Positions 1 through 10,415 are shown, counted from the stretch's first letter. The stretch is DNA of 64,000 nt from Porogramme epimiltina (GCA_900155495.1 FTLJ01000129.1:1-64000), one strand, 5' to 3'. The notes: generated from the sequence alone by a model not told the origin. Made by a program: numbers and translations.

Positions 1-366
1 GCCCCGCCCTCCCCACACGCGTCCACCAAGCCGCGCTTCTATCCCTCCGCCTCCGCCTCGCTCTCGCACCACGTCCTCGGCACGCTCCCCTCCCCCGCCG
101 GCGCCGGCGCCGCAGGCACTGGCGCGGCCGGAGGCGGCGCCGGGACCGGCGGAGCAGGCGCCGCGGGGGGAGGCGCGGGGGGCGCGACGGGGACGACGCT
201 CGCGTACCACCTCGTCGCGCCCGCGCCCGCGCTGGCGCTGCTCGCGCTCGTGCCGACGGCGGTGTTCGAGGCGCGCCGCGGGCTGCTCGAGTACAACGTC
301 GTCTTTTTTCGCGAGGGCGTGCAGGAGATCTGCGAGGTCGAGGCGGAGGCGCGTCGCGTGCGGTGA
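1..366 (+). CDS. 3' end of an unrecognised protein (partial)
   Basis: The frame is open from the first base of the window to a TGA at 364-366. The visible part (about 121 residues) starts with a Ser/His-rich stretch and a Gly/Ala-rich low-complexity linker at roughly residues 32-65. It then becomes a normal-looking globular end with the segment TLAYHLVAPAP, a hydrophobic ALLALVPTAVFEARRG, and NVVFFREGVQEICEVEAEA before the stop. The codon bias (C/G in third position) matches the confident genes here. The 5' part lies outside the window, so neither the start nor the domain content can be judged, and I do not recognise the family. The gene stops about 430 bp before the first kinase-like gene of the array. 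Confidence 0.55.
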   Translation, partial: APPSPHASTKPRFYPSASASLSHHVLGTLPSPAGAGAAGTGAAGGGAGTGGAGAAGGGAGGATGTTLAYHLVAPAPALALLALVPTAVFEARRGLLEYNVVFFREGVQEICEVEAEARRVR

Positions 367-797
367 CGCTTGGGGGGGAAAGGGGTTGTTGGATGGACTG
401 GAGTGTGTATTTTAGATCTGCGTGGGCCCTGTGGGTCCTTCTAATGCTCATGGGACGCCGAAGAGGCTACTTCGGGACGTGCTGGTACACTCGCGACAAT
501 TACCTCGAGGCGCGATACGGGTCAAGTTAGGTGCAAGGCTCTTCAACTACATATCCCTGAGAGGCCGCACGGAGAGAGGATTCACACAATCTCCGAATCT
601 CCTGGCCGAGCTTGGACAGTGGCGGCCTCATTGCCGGCCCGCGACATCGCGCTGCGAGGGGGGCAACGAGCGGACCTCGAGGCCAAAAAGCGAGGAGCAC
701 GATAACGAGCGCTTATGGGGGTTGGCCAACCATTGATCGCCACCACGACGTCGACGTAGTCTCGCCTTGCAGATCTGTTGACTGCGAATAGTCTCAC
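367..797. other. Spacer between the left-flank gene and array unit A
   Basis: I see no gene here. From about 700 the sequence begins to match the regions upstream of the other kinase-like copies (the shared block around GCCACCACGA and CTTGCAGATCTGTTGAC), so the right half is the proximal promoter and 5' leader of unit A. The TCACGTGA palindrome found upstream of copies B, C and D is not recognisable at the equivalent position near 690-700. Confidence 0.5.
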
Positions 798-1940
798 ATG
801 CAGCACACGGGGAACCCTGAAGTAGTCCCAGAGCGGCTCCTTAATCATCCGGAGCTCAAGAAAAGACGCATAGTCTTGACATGGACGGTACAACGGGTCA
901 GTTCCACCTTTCAGACGTGCCAGCGTGGCTGAACCCCGTGCTCAGACCAACCTCTGATATTATACAGGATCCTTGCATTTTCTTTGGATATATCGTCGAC
1001 GGGCCTGACTGCGGGGTCAAGATTGTCCGGCAGGGCTCAGAGGAAGCCGCTATTTACCACCGTCTTCAGCGCGAGCCCCACACTCCTTCCGACCACACTC
1101 TCCCGTGCGAGATAATTGGTCTTGGAGACGAGGCTGAGCCTCTCTTAGTTTTTCCATTTCTCAGCACCTCCTCGTCCGCTAGGGTTAGGGAGTGGCCCCT
1201 CACCAGACACCTCCAGTTCATACACCAAATCCTAGAGGTCGGTCTTCTGTGTACGCGATGTAACACAACATACTAACAGATACGGTGACAGGGGCTAGAA
1301 TATCTGCACAAGCTACACATAGCTCATCTTGTGCGTGCAAAAAATCATCCGTACTCTTCCTCAGTCTGACCTAACACATCTATATTCTAGGACATGGCAT
1401 TGGCAAACACTCTCACAGTTACACCCATTGACGCACAGTCTTGCAACCCACCTCTTCCTGTTTGGAGAGCATATATCATTGATTTCGGTGCATCTCGTCA
1501 GCTGGCAGCGGGTCCAGGATCCCAAGGTCCGATCCACCTCCCGGATTCTCAACATCCCAAACCTCTCGGCATGACATCCATGGACCCGTACGCCTGGGAT
1601 ATGTACTGTGCAGGCAAGCTTTGCGAACAGTTGTTCACGGTGAGTGCATATCGCGCCCGGGTTTTGCTCGCTCCTCATCGTCGTTCAGAAAGCATATTTT
1701 CAACGCTCCGAAGCTCCGCCGCGGATTACTAGATGGATTGCGCGGTGGCTCATTGGAAACGAGCGGGGATGTGTTGGCATATGTCGCTGCCGGCCCTCGG
1801 CTCGTTGCGCAAGGCGGGTCCTCGCAGTCGTTTGTTGGGCGACTCGAGTGTGGGAGTGTCTCTTGAGCATACTGACTTGGCCCTTGGGGGAGGCCTCGGG
1901 GGGCAGAGCAGCTAATGTGACGCTGGTGCCATCATGTTAG
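798..1940 (+). CDS. Kinase-like protein, copy A (apparently intact)
   Basis: Protein of about 299 residues from five exons, near 798-887, 968-1237, 1292-1330, 1391-1639 and 1689-1940. Landmarks of a small protein-kinase fold are visible. There is a beta3-type lysine in CGVKIVRQG, followed by a helix-C-like GSEEAAIYHRL. The catalytic loop is AHLDMALAN (HxDxxxxN), assembled across an intron. The metal-binding motif is IIDFGASRQ. A C-lobe segment, LGMTSMDPYAWDMYCAGKL, follows. No canonical glycine loop is visible, so the N-lobe is short or divergent. The ATG at 798 is chosen because copy D starts at the same place and the frame runs without interruption through all exons. Copies at 5030, 8839 and 10533 are paralogs. 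Lysine, catalytic Asp, Asn and DFG are all kept, so activity is possible. The substrate is unknown. This type of kinase-like family is expanded in Agaricomycetes (family knowledge). The 3' end could differ if a further downstream exon is used. Confidence 0.75.
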
Positions 1941-2657
1941 TAGATACGGCGTGAAGCCGAACCCCAGTGGTTGACGCAATGAGCCGGGACAAATTCCCGT
2001 TCCCAACACGGTGTTTGTCTACGAGCTTCCAAGAAACCCCGAATTGTGAGTTTTCGTCTCCGATGTACACCAGTTCTATGCTCAGACGGACCATTAAACA
2101 TCTGATGGAGAACGTCATACATATGGGTTGTCTTGCCCTCCACTTCCCCACATTCCTCTTTGTACCACGTCACTGCTGGCCCACTATAGTCTATGATACG
2201 CATGAGGCCTTAATTGAAAATGTCTACTCTGATCCTTGGTTTATATCTCTTTCTGGATGCGCAATTGGCGATAGCGCATGGACGGCGTCGCCGGTGATGC
2301 GCATGCGAATCGTGCGACCCAAAGCAAGAGAAAAACGTCGGCATCTGCCATCTGCTCCTCACCCCCTCGTTTATAATTCGCCCGTTACATCACAACGTCA
2401 GGCATCCGTCGAGCCGCCCATATCTATATTGGGCCGTTAGCACAGGCTACGCCGTGTAGAGTGCTCTGCGGGCCTCGGCGCGAAAATGTCTCCCTAGTTC
2501 CGACTAGCGTGTATGATTAACCACACTCGCAATAATATTCGGGTACCAATATTACAGAAGAACCGCCGAGCACGTCATGATTCGACGTGGATCGTCTGGT
2601 GCGACTGAACGTCGATGAATATCTGCGGAGACTGCAAGACAAAGATTAGCACCTTTC
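1941..2657. other. Convergent spacer of unit A with a possible extra kinase exon
   Basis: Spacer between the kinase stop and the DUF6534 stop. Around 1935-2045 one reading frame is shared with unit B: RYGVKPNPSG here against RYGVKQNPSG in B. In both units it ends at the same GTGAGTTT donor. In A this frame is broken by a TGA where B has GGA. It may be an ancient 3' exon of the kinase gene. The rest shows no gene I can support. Confidence 0.4.
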
Positions 2658-4255
2658 TCAGCTACAGACCGGGGCAGAGAGAGGACCCACATGTTTGCCG
2701 AAGCTCTTGATCGAGCTTGTACCGCGGCGGGCCCATTGCAGACCTGCCATGCTGTGCGTGGTCAGCTGCGAGGATGACACTGAGCGAGTTTGTTGTACGG
2801 CACAGGCCCAGGCGTGGCGCGAGTTGAGAGAAACAAGAAGCGAGATGGTGTACATCTTCGGGGTAGAGAAGGTGAATATGAGGTTTATAGTGGAAGGCTC
2901 GGGCTAAGCAGAGGGTGGTGACAATCTCGGGTGAGCGCATGATCTAATAAAAGGAGGGGGACTCCGTACGATGACGAGAAAGAGAATAATATCTGTCGTG
3001 ACCCAGATCATAGTCAAGAGGTTGGTTTCCAACGTCACTAGAAGGCACCGTGAGGTTAGTAATGCTGCTGTAATGGGGGCCCTAGGTTCCCAAGCACTCA
3101 CGACGCGTAATCCTCTTAATGATGGTATCGGTACTCTTGATCCCTGTCTTTTGCCGCCTCTGCTTGATACCCAGAAGTCAGATACACTGACATTGCCCAA
3201 ACGCGACGCGAGCGTACCAGGTAGAAGACGAGGGTGCCAGTGATGAGGAGGTTGGCAACTAGGGCACCCGTGAACCAGACGACAGCCAACCCTCGTACTT
3301 CACTGAAGTTAGGGATGTACCGGTCACCAGTGAGCCTGACCATCACACCAGTGCCTCCACCTAATACGAATAGATCGATTTGGCTTAGTGGTGAACATGG
3401 CCCTCAGAATTAGTACGCACCAAGTTGAACTAGGGAAGCGACCACAATAAGCCCCACGAGCCAAAAGTTTCTCGTGAGCACCGCGATGCGCCAAACACAG
3501 AAGGATTGCACAAGTGTAGCGATAATTGCCTAGGAGCACCGTTACTATTTGATGATTTAATCACACGAGGGAGGATATACCGTAGTGAGTGGAACTAACA
3601 ATCGTGGGCGGTGAGATGGCCTTTCTGGTGCGTACGTATGGTGTACGATCACGTACCTATTGTTGCCTCTAACAAGGATGCATTAGTAGACAGCCATCCC
3701 CGACTACTGGTAACACGTACCCCAAGGACAGTGAAGAAGACTATCATAGTTGCCTGCCCGGATAATTGTCAGCCGACGCATAACCTACGGAATTGTAAAC
3801 GGTCAGGGAGACCGACCAAAGTTGGCCACAAATTCCTTGTACGCTGAAGTTACAAACAAGGCAGTTTGGAATGTTTCGAGGGCCATGACGGTAGCTACCT
3901 GTACTGACAAACGTCTAGCCCTGCAAATTCGATGGAATGAACAAGCAATACTGCAGGCACTTACCATGATCTTAATCCGTAGCTTGTCCCTAGACACTTG
4001 TATCAGCTAACATTCACGCAGACGCAGAGCACACAGCACGTGGATCAGGACTCACCCCATGTAGTTTTTCATGTAGAGAGACGTAAGCGTGAACACGACT
4101 CCGTAGAGCGCGACATCCAGAATAATTGCGAAGAATGACGGGCCGAAGCTATATATAATAGGACGCGTCAGTATGCTAACAACCTCCAGGAAGGCGTAAT
4201 GTGTATCCGGGGACCTTTTCGTGACACTGAAAGGAGGGGCTGCCACCGCGCTCAT
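2658..4255 (-). CDS. DUF6534-type integral membrane protein, copy A
   Basis: Multi-exon gene with at least ten short exons. Starting from the ATG at 4255 the protein reads MSAVAAPPFSVTK, then SFGPSFFAIILDVALYGVV (helix 1), LYMKNYMGDKLRIKIM, VATVMALETFQTALFVTSAY (helix 2 region), VPLTT-AIIATLVQSFCVWRI, FWLVGLIVVASLVQL, and VVWFTGALVANLLITGTLV. The diagnostic loop KTGIKSTDTIIKRITR follows, then LTLETNLLTMIWVTTDIIL, PKMYTISLLVSLNSR and a Ser/Thr-rich cytoplasmic-type tail. The STDTII..RLT..TG and YxxSLLVSLNSR landmarks are those of the fungal DUF6534 family, multi-helix membrane proteins of unknown function. The first intron ends in a TA repeat. All exons join in frame, so the gene looks functional. 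It lies tail to tail with the kinase-like gene, and this pairing is repeated in unit B. Confidence 0.78.
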
Positions 4256-5029
4256 CGTACTCTCCGTGGTGAAAGGACTCTGTTGAACTCAAGGTAGGGT
4301 GAACGGAGGAGCGGTTGAACCAGGATTCAAGGCCGGGAAAGGGGGGAAGGAATGCAGGATAGTATGGACTCCTGGCAACATGGATGCATCGTGGTTATGT
4401 ATTCCAATGACTAGGAAACCCATCAGGTGCGGCCGTGCATGTATATGTAGGAACCGGGATACTAGTAGGTGTCTCCTTGGATCCAAGTCACCCGCCGTCG
4501 GTGACAAGTGATCCCCGCCGTGTCATGATCTCTGAAAGCCGAGGTGGCACGCCCAAAGGATGAGTACAGGATGCCTCAATACTGGTGTAAGTTTCTCAAT
4601 CTGTCTGCTCTATCCAGATTTCCAGAGGTCCGACAGCGACGAAAGATGAGGAGGATCAAAGGGGAACAAACCTAGGTTCAGTAATCAGCATTGTCCAGTA
4701 CTGGCGGTGGCTTGGGCTGGAATTCGCGCGGTCTATTTTTGACAATAGGCTTGGGTCATCGTTCTCTGCCCACATATATTTACTCATACCGATCACTCAG
4801 ACTCGGGACGGTTTCTCGCTACTTCTTACGGAATGCGGGAAGGCGTGTATGACAAACTACAAAAGAAGGTAATTTCCTGACTCCTGAGCTCAGCGCAGGA
4901 GAAGGCTCCTAGCATGATTCACGTGATCAGGAACATGATATTTGGCGCTTATCAGGCTTGAATGCAGGCTGTTGAACGCCCCTACGTATACGACTCACCT
5001 GCAGATTTGTTGACCACGAAAAATCCCAC
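4256..5029. promoter_or_regulatory. Divergent intergenic region between DUF6534-A and kinase-B
   Basis: These 774 bp separate the start of the - strand membrane gene from the start of the next + strand kinase-like gene, so they can serve both as promoter. The sequence is homologous to 8132-8830. It contains the TCACGTGA palindrome at 4919-4926. I see no coding sequence that I can support. Confidence 0.5.
4919..4926. promoter_or_regulatory. TCACGTGA palindrome upstream of kinase-like copy B
   Basis: An 8-bp perfect palindrome with an E-box core (CACGTG), about 105 bp before the start position of copy B. The same site in related context occurs upstream of copies C (8754) and D (10408). CACGTG cores are bound by bHLH/Cbf1/Pho4-type regulators in fungi (general knowledge). 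Its use here is inferred. Confidence 0.45.
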
Positions 5030-6148
5030 ACGGAACACACGGGGAACCCTGAAGTAGTTCCACAACGGCTTCTTAATCACACAGAGCTCAAAAAAAGACG
5101 CATAGTCTTGACATGGGTGAGACAAGTTACAACGGGTCAGTTTCACCTTCCGACGTGGCGCGGCTAAACTTCGTGCTTAGATCAAGCTTTGATTATACAG
5201 GAACCATGTATTTTCTTTGGATACATCGTCGACGGGCCTCTATGCACGGTCAAGATTGTTAGGCAGGGCTCAGAATTAGCCGCCATTTATCACCGTCTTC
5301 AGCGCGAGCCTCACACCCCTGTCGATCACACTCTTCCGTGCGAGATAATCGGCCTTGGGGACGACGCTGAGCCGCTCTTAGTTTTTCCATATCTCAGAAC
5401 CTCCTCATCCGCTGAGGTTAGGGAGTGGCCCCTCACCAGACAGCTCCAGTTCATACACCAAATCGTAGAGGTCAGTCTTCTGTGTACGCGATGTAACGCA
5501 ACATACTAACAGATACGGTGACAGGGGCTAGAATATCTGCACAAGCTACACATAGTTCATCTTGTGCGTGCCAAAATCACCTGCACTCTTCCTCAGTCTG
5601 GCCTGGCGCGTCTACATTCTAGGACATGGCATTGGCAAACACTCTCACGGTTACACCCATTGACGCACAGTCTTGCAACCCACCTCTTCCTGTTTGGAGA
5701 GCATATATCATTGATTTCGGTGCATCTCGTCATCTGTCAGCGGGTCCAGGGTTCCAAGGTCTAATCCACCTCCCGGACTCCCAACACCCCAAACCTCTCG
5801 GCATGACATCTATGGATCCGTACTCCTGGGATATGTACTGTACAGGCAAGCTTTGTGAACAGTTGTTCACGGTGAGTGCATATCGTGCCCGGGTCTTGCT
5901 CGCTCCTCACCGTCCGAGTTCAGAAAGCATATTTCCAACGCTCCGAAGCTCAGCCGCGGATTACCAGATGGATTGCGCGGTGGCTCATTGGAAACGAGCG
6001 AGGATGTGTTGACATATGCCGCTGCCGGCCCTCGGCTCGTTGCGCAAGGCAGGTCCTCGCAGTCATTTGTTGGGTAACTCGAGTGTGGGAGCATCTCTTG
6101 GGCATCCTGACTCGGGGGAGACCTCAAGGAGCGGAACAGCCAATTTGA
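5030..6148 (+). CDS. Kinase-like protein, copy B (start codon reads ACG)
   Basis: Same five-exon structure as copy A, all exons in frame to a stop at 6146-6148. Key residues are kept: lysine in CTVKIVRQG, HLDMALAN across the intron, IIDFGASRH, and the TSMDPYSWDMYC segment. Where copies A (798) and D (10533) have ATG, this copy has ACG (5030-5032) in an otherwise conserved context. No in-frame ATG precedes it in the exon. Either the gene is translated from a near-cognate codon or a downstream ATG, or it is a recent pseudogene damaged only at its initiator. The first intron keeps a good GTGAGA donor directly after the Trp codon, as in copy C, whereas A and D use shifted donors. The absence of other lesions argues that decay, if any, is young. 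Confidence 0.6.
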
Positions 6149-6540
6149 CGCTAGTGCCATCATGTTAGTAGATACGGTGTGAAGCAGAACCCCAGCGGTG
6201 GACGCAATGAACCAGTGCAAATTATCGTTACGAGCACGGCGTCTGACCACGAACCTCAAAGAGGGTATGAACTGTGAGTTTACATCTCCGACCCATACCA
6301 GTTCTACGCTCGGACGGATCCCTCAACGTCTGAAGTAGATAAGTCGTCTCGCCTTCCTCTTCCCCGCCTTCCTCTTTGCATCACGTCACTACTGGCCCAC
6401 CATGGTACACTTGAGGCCTTCAACAAAATACTACGACCTGAGAGACCCAGCGCCTCGAGGTTCAACGTCGACCGTTTGATGCGACTCGATGTCGATGAAA
6501 ATCTGCGAAGGCTGCGAGACGAGGGTCAGCACCCTCTTAG

Positions 6541-8131
6541 CTACGGACTACAGAGAGGCGCGATGGAGAAAGGACCTACATGTTCTTGTTTGCCGAAGCT
6601 AGGACGGCCACGGCGCCATCGTATGCCCGCAACACTGAGCGTAGCCGGCTGCGAGGGTGACGCCAAGCGAGCTTGTTTCGAGGCGCAGGTCCATGAGTAG
6701 CGCGAATTGAGAGAAACAAGAAGTGAAGTGGTGTACATCTTCGGGACAGAAAAGGTGAATATGAGGCTGATGGTGGAGGGCTGAGGCTAGAAGGACAGTG
6801 ACAGTCTTGGCTGAGCAAAAGAGCTGATGAAAGAAGGAGGGTAGCGTACGATGACGAGGAAAAGGATAATATCCGCTGTAACCCAGATCATCGTCAAAAG
6901 GTTAGTCTCCAGTGTCACTTGAATGTACCATGAGGTTAATCACTCTGCTATAGTGAATGACAAAGTTGCTCGAGCACTCACAACGGGTAATCTTCTTGAT
7001 GATGGTATCAGTACTCTTGATCCCTGTCTTTTGTCGCCTCTGCATGATACACAGAAATCAGTTACCCTCACATGACTTATAACTATGTGGCGCGAACATA
7101 CCAAGTGGATGACGAGGGCGCCAGTAATGAGGAGATTCGCAGCCAGGGCACCCATGAACCAGACGACAGACAACCTTCGCACGTCACGGAAGTCAGGAAT
7201 GTACCTGTTCCCGATGAGCTTGACCATCACACAGGTTCCTACGCCTAATCCGGCATGATTGACTCAGTCTAATGGTGAAAACAACCTCCAGAAATAGCAC
7301 TAACCGAGTTGAACTAGAGAAGCCACCACAATAAGCCCCACAATCCAAAAGTTTCTCGTGAGCACCGCAATGCGCCAAGCATAAAAGGATTGCACAAGTG
7401 TAACGAGAATTGCCTAGGAGTGCTGTTATTAGATAATCTACCAAATATAATGACACGAAGGAGGACATACTGTTGTCAATGGAACTAATAACCGTTGGCG
7501 GTGAGATGGCCTTAGTGGCATGCGGCATACGGATACGTACTTATTGTTGCCTCTACAACGTATGCGTGAGCAGACAGCCGTCATCGACTACTGGATACAC
7601 GTACCCCAAGGACATTGAAGGAGACTATCATAGTTGCCTGTCCAGGCGACTATCAGCCAGCGAATAACCTACGAACTTTCAAACGTCCGGAGAGACCGAC
7701 CAAAGTTGACCACAAATTCCTTGTACGCTGAGGTTACAAATAAGGCAGTTTGAGAAGTTTCGAGGGCAATGACGGCGGCTACCTGTACCGATGAAGGTCT
7801 AGCGCTGCAACTTCGATGGCACGAGCAAGCAACACTGCAGGCACTTACCATAATCTTGATGGATAACCTGTCCCTAGAACCGTGTACTATTAGTCAGTAC
7901 TCACGCAGAGTACATAGCATATGCGGCGAGACTTACTCCGTACAGTTTTTCATGTAGAGAAACGCAAGCGTGGAGACGGCTCCATAGAGCGCGACATCAA
8001 GAATGATTGCGAAGAATGAGGGGCCGAAGCTATATATATATAGGACGGGTCAGCGCGCCGACAATCTCTGTAAATGGGGTATCCGAGGACGTTTTAGTAA
8101 CATTGAAAGGAGGGGTTGTCACCGCACTCAT
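6541..8131 (-). CDS. DUF6534-type integral membrane protein, copy B
   Basis: Paralog of the gene at 2658-4255 with the same exon layout. It starts MSAVTTPPFNVTK at 8131, joins TFGPSFFAIILDVALYGAV across an intron whose acceptor lies in a (TA)n tract, and continues through ALETSQTALFVTSAYKEF, VQSFYAWRIAVLTRNFW and VWFMGALAANLLITGALV. The diagnostic KTGIKSTDTIIKKITR loop follows, then LTLETNLLTMIWVTADII and PKMYTTSLLVSLNSR, and a diverged polar tail ending at the stop at 6541-6543. All junctions I could rebuild stay in frame. One extra TA-tract base relative to copy A lies inside the intron and does no harm. It has the same tail-to-tail arrangement with its kinase partner as unit A. Confidence 0.72.
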
Positions 8132-8753
8132 AGTACTCTCGAAGGTGAAGGAAATCTGTCAAATTAAGGGTAGAGTGAACGAAGGTGGTCGAACTTCCAG
8201 GATTCAAGGCTGCGAAAGGGGAGAAGGAACGCAGGAGGGTATGGATTTGCAAGATGGGTGCATCGTGGTTATGTATTACAGTAACTAGGAAGCCCATAGG
8301 GCGCATCCAGATGTGTCCAGGTAGGAATTAGGATACTAGGAGGTGTTTCCTTGGATTGAAATCACCCCGATGTAAGCGGCAAGTGATTCCCGCATCATGG
8401 TCTCTGGTAATCTAGCTTGTAGCCTATAGAAGGATAAGTATTTAGAAAGCGGTTTGATGCTAAATTGGGATTCTCTCACCCGTATAATGACCCGTCCGCT
8501 CCCTACACAGCTGGAGAGATCCGGCGATGACGAAGTTCAGTACATGTCATGAAGGGATCCGGAGGTAGCACAGGGTGCCTTGGGCTAGAATTCTGCGGTC
8601 TAGGTTTGACAACGTGCCGGACATGGCAGATATACGAGGAGGCTATCGCGTGGGTAGTTTCATGTCCGGAATACTGCAGGGAGATACGGGGAACACAAGT
8701 TCGTTAACTTCGATGAAACGGCGCAAATACATCATAACAAGAGTCACGTGACA

Positions 8754-8761
8754 AGTAGCAT
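8754..8761. promoter_or_regulatory. TCACGTGA palindrome upstream of kinase-like copy C
   Basis: Same 8-bp palindrome as at 4919 and 10408, in related but diverged flanking sequence, about 80-100 bp before the first coding exon of copy C. Confidence 0.4.
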
Positions 8762-8838
8762 GATGTCGGGCGGCTTTTCAAATCAAGCTTGTTGAACGCG
8801 AACTTACTCTAGCGAAACATTGACCGCCACCACGACCT

Positions 8839-9911
8839 TTGCTTTGCAGGTATCATCGCCCCAGAGATAGTGTGGATAACCCTAATGCTTTTCCGGAGTG
8901 GCTCCGCAGTCATCCGGAACTCAAGAAAAGAGGCATAATCTTGACATGGGTGAAAAGACCGGTCAGTTCCGCTCATTCCATGTGGCGTAGCCGGACATTG
9001 CGCTCAAACCGCGGTTTGATGACACAGGATCCATATGTTTTCTTTGGATATACTGAAAACGGACCTAGATGTGTTGTCAAGACTGTTCGACAAGGATCTG
9101 AAGAAGCTGCCATATACCAACACTTTCAGCGCGAGCCTCACGTCGTCTCAGATCACATTCTCCCTTGTGAAGTAGTCGGCGATGGGGACGTTTCTGAACC
9201 GCTTTTGGTCTTTCCTTACCTTAATGACTCTGCGACCATTGCAACAGACGAGTGGCCTCTCAGCAGACTGCTTGGCTTCGTACACCAAGTTTTAGTGGTC
9301 AGTTCTTCCCCTTCAGCTTAGAAACCAGGCTTACGTAGAACGAGACAGGGGCTAGACAACCTGCACAAGCATCGTATAGCTCATCTGGTACGTGTTCGTC
9401 CTGTCCCCGTTACTCAAATAACTTACCTGATTCTCAGGATATCGCGTTAGCGAATACCCTCACCGCCACCCCACTTCATGCGCATTCTTACAATCCACCT
9501 TTTCCGCTCTGGAGAGTATACATAATTGATTTCGGAGCATCTCGTCGGCTGGCGGCGGGTCCTGGGGCACAAGGTCCTATTCAGCTCCCAGATTCCCAGC
9601 ACCCCAAACCTCTAGGTATGACATCCATGGATCCGTACGCCTGGGATATGTATTGCGCTGGCCAACTTTGCGAGCAATTATTCGGAGTGAGTGTAGCATG
9701 GCTTCCGTTGCTCCCGTTGCTTATCGTCGCACAGAACGCATATTGCCTGCGTCCCGAAGCTCAACCACGAATCACCCGATGGATCGCCCGATGGCTCGTA
9801 GGAGACGAGCGTGGGTGTACCGGCATATGTCACTGTCGGCCTTCAGCTCGCCGTGCGAGGCAGGTCCTCGCAGTCATTTGTTGGATGACACGGGCGTGGG
9901 AGCGTCTCTAG
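8839..9911 (+). pseudogene. Kinase-like copy C, lacking a start codon
   Basis: The coding frame of exons 1-5 is preserved. Exon 1 carries NPNAFPEWLRSHPELKKRG and is joined by a GTGAAA-donor intron to DPYVFFGYTENGP and VVKTVRQGSEEAAIYQHF. The catalytic loop AHLDIALANTL spans an intron, and IIDFGASRRL and TSMDPYAWDMYCAGQL follow. The stop is at 9909-9911. At the position of the ATG in copies A and D the sequence is diverged and holds no in-frame ATG; the frame opens only from a TTG near 8839. It ends about 30 residues earlier than copy A, close to the breakpoint at about 9915. It is the most diverged copy, yet catalytic residues are still intact, so a functional protein from another start or an upstream exon cannot be excluded. 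Confidence 0.55.
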
Positions 9912-9917
9912 AGGTAA

Positions 9918-10075
9918 GCCGTAAACATGCACATCAGGCGGAGCGGGATCCGAAGGCATGAGTCGAAACGCCGCAGGGCCACTAAATGCTGTACCGTGCC
10001 GCGTGCAGACTCCGGCGGCCACTGGGCCTTCTATATGGTTGCGCCTCCGCTAAAGAGGGTAGAGAGACAGATGTG
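9918..10075. repeat. Diverged copy of the array's right flank (13,478-13,720)
   Basis: This block matches 13,478-13,720 in order. Shared stretches include GATCCGAAGGCATG, a GCCGCAGGG/GCCACAGGG block, GCTGTACCGT, a CTTCTAT(A/G)T block followed by CGCGCCTCCG or TGCGCCTCCG, and TAGAGAGACAG. The copy here is shorter through deletions. It joins kinase copy C directly to the DUF6534 remnant, so it marks an old rearrangement breakpoint inside the array. Confidence 0.65.
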
Positions 10076-10200
10076 AAAGTTTCGAGAGCTGTGAACATGG
10101 CTACCTGTACCTATGACCGTCTAGCACCGCAACTCTAACGAAATGTACATGTACGAGCAACATCATAGGCACCTATCATTATATTGGCATATCCCTAAGT
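10076..10200 (-). pseudogene. DUF6534 gene remnant of unit C
   Basis: Reads GTTTCGAGAGC..ATGGCTACCTGTACC on +, the counterpart of 3872-3905 in unit A and 7755-7790 in unit B. Those positions encode the VMALETFQ helix-2 exon on the - strand. Only this exon's neighbourhood survives. There are no long flanking exons, so it is a relic. Confidence 0.6.
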
Positions 10201-10407
10201 TGAATGCGTATCAGTTACTAGTAGCATTTGCTCAGGTCTTGCTCGTGGAGGTGACTTCCGCATCATGAGCTCTGAGAACTGGTAGTACTCCGAATCGGGA
10301 AGGCTTCTAACTACCTCTTGTGAAGGGCAAGAAGACTTATAACATCCTGAAGATAGTTTCTAAGCTCAACAAGGGAGACATCGATGATGACCAGACCAAA
10401 ACATGAT

Positions 10408-10415
10408 TCACGTGA
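10408..10415. promoter_or_regulatory. TCACGTGA palindrome upstream of kinase-like copy D
   Basis: Perfect palindrome in the context ATGATTCACGTGATC, nearly identical to the context at 4914-4928 upstream of copy B. It lies about 120 bp before the ATG of copy D. Confidence 0.45.

Larger units (their letters stand above)
700..4560. repeat. Array unit A (kinase-like plus DUF6534), complete
   Basis: This is the first of four diverged tandem copies. The unit runs from the kinase promoter, through the kinase-like gene (+) and a shared 3' region, to the DUF6534 gene (-) and its upstream region ending near a GTGACAAGTGAT..TCATGATCTCTG motif. That motif recurs at about 8380-8405 and 10245-10275. Introns and intergenic DNA align between units A and B along their whole length, so this is a segmental duplication and not retro-duplication. 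Boundaries are approximate. Confidence 0.8.
4913..8410. repeat. Array unit B (kinase-like plus DUF6534), complete
   Basis: Second tandem unit. It aligns with unit A over exons, introns and spacer with scattered substitutions and small indels. Introns are retained at the same positions. It is complete at both ends. Boundaries are approximate. Confidence 0.8.
8745..10300. repeat. Array unit C, truncated
   Basis: Third unit. It has the kinase promoter and kinase-like exons, then an abrupt switch at about 9915 to a copy of the 13.5-kb flank. A short piece of the DUF6534 gene follows, then the unit-end motif (TGACTTCCGCATCATGAGCTC near 10250). Most of the membrane gene and the spacer are missing. 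Confidence 0.7.

Noticed and set aside
8029..8045. An extra base in the (TA)n tract of DUF6534 copy B, at first sight a frameshift and in-frame TAG.
   Set aside because: Both copies have an intron ending at this TA tract (…TATATAG|CTTCGGC). After splicing, A gives TKSFGP and B gives TKTFGP, so the difference is harmless.
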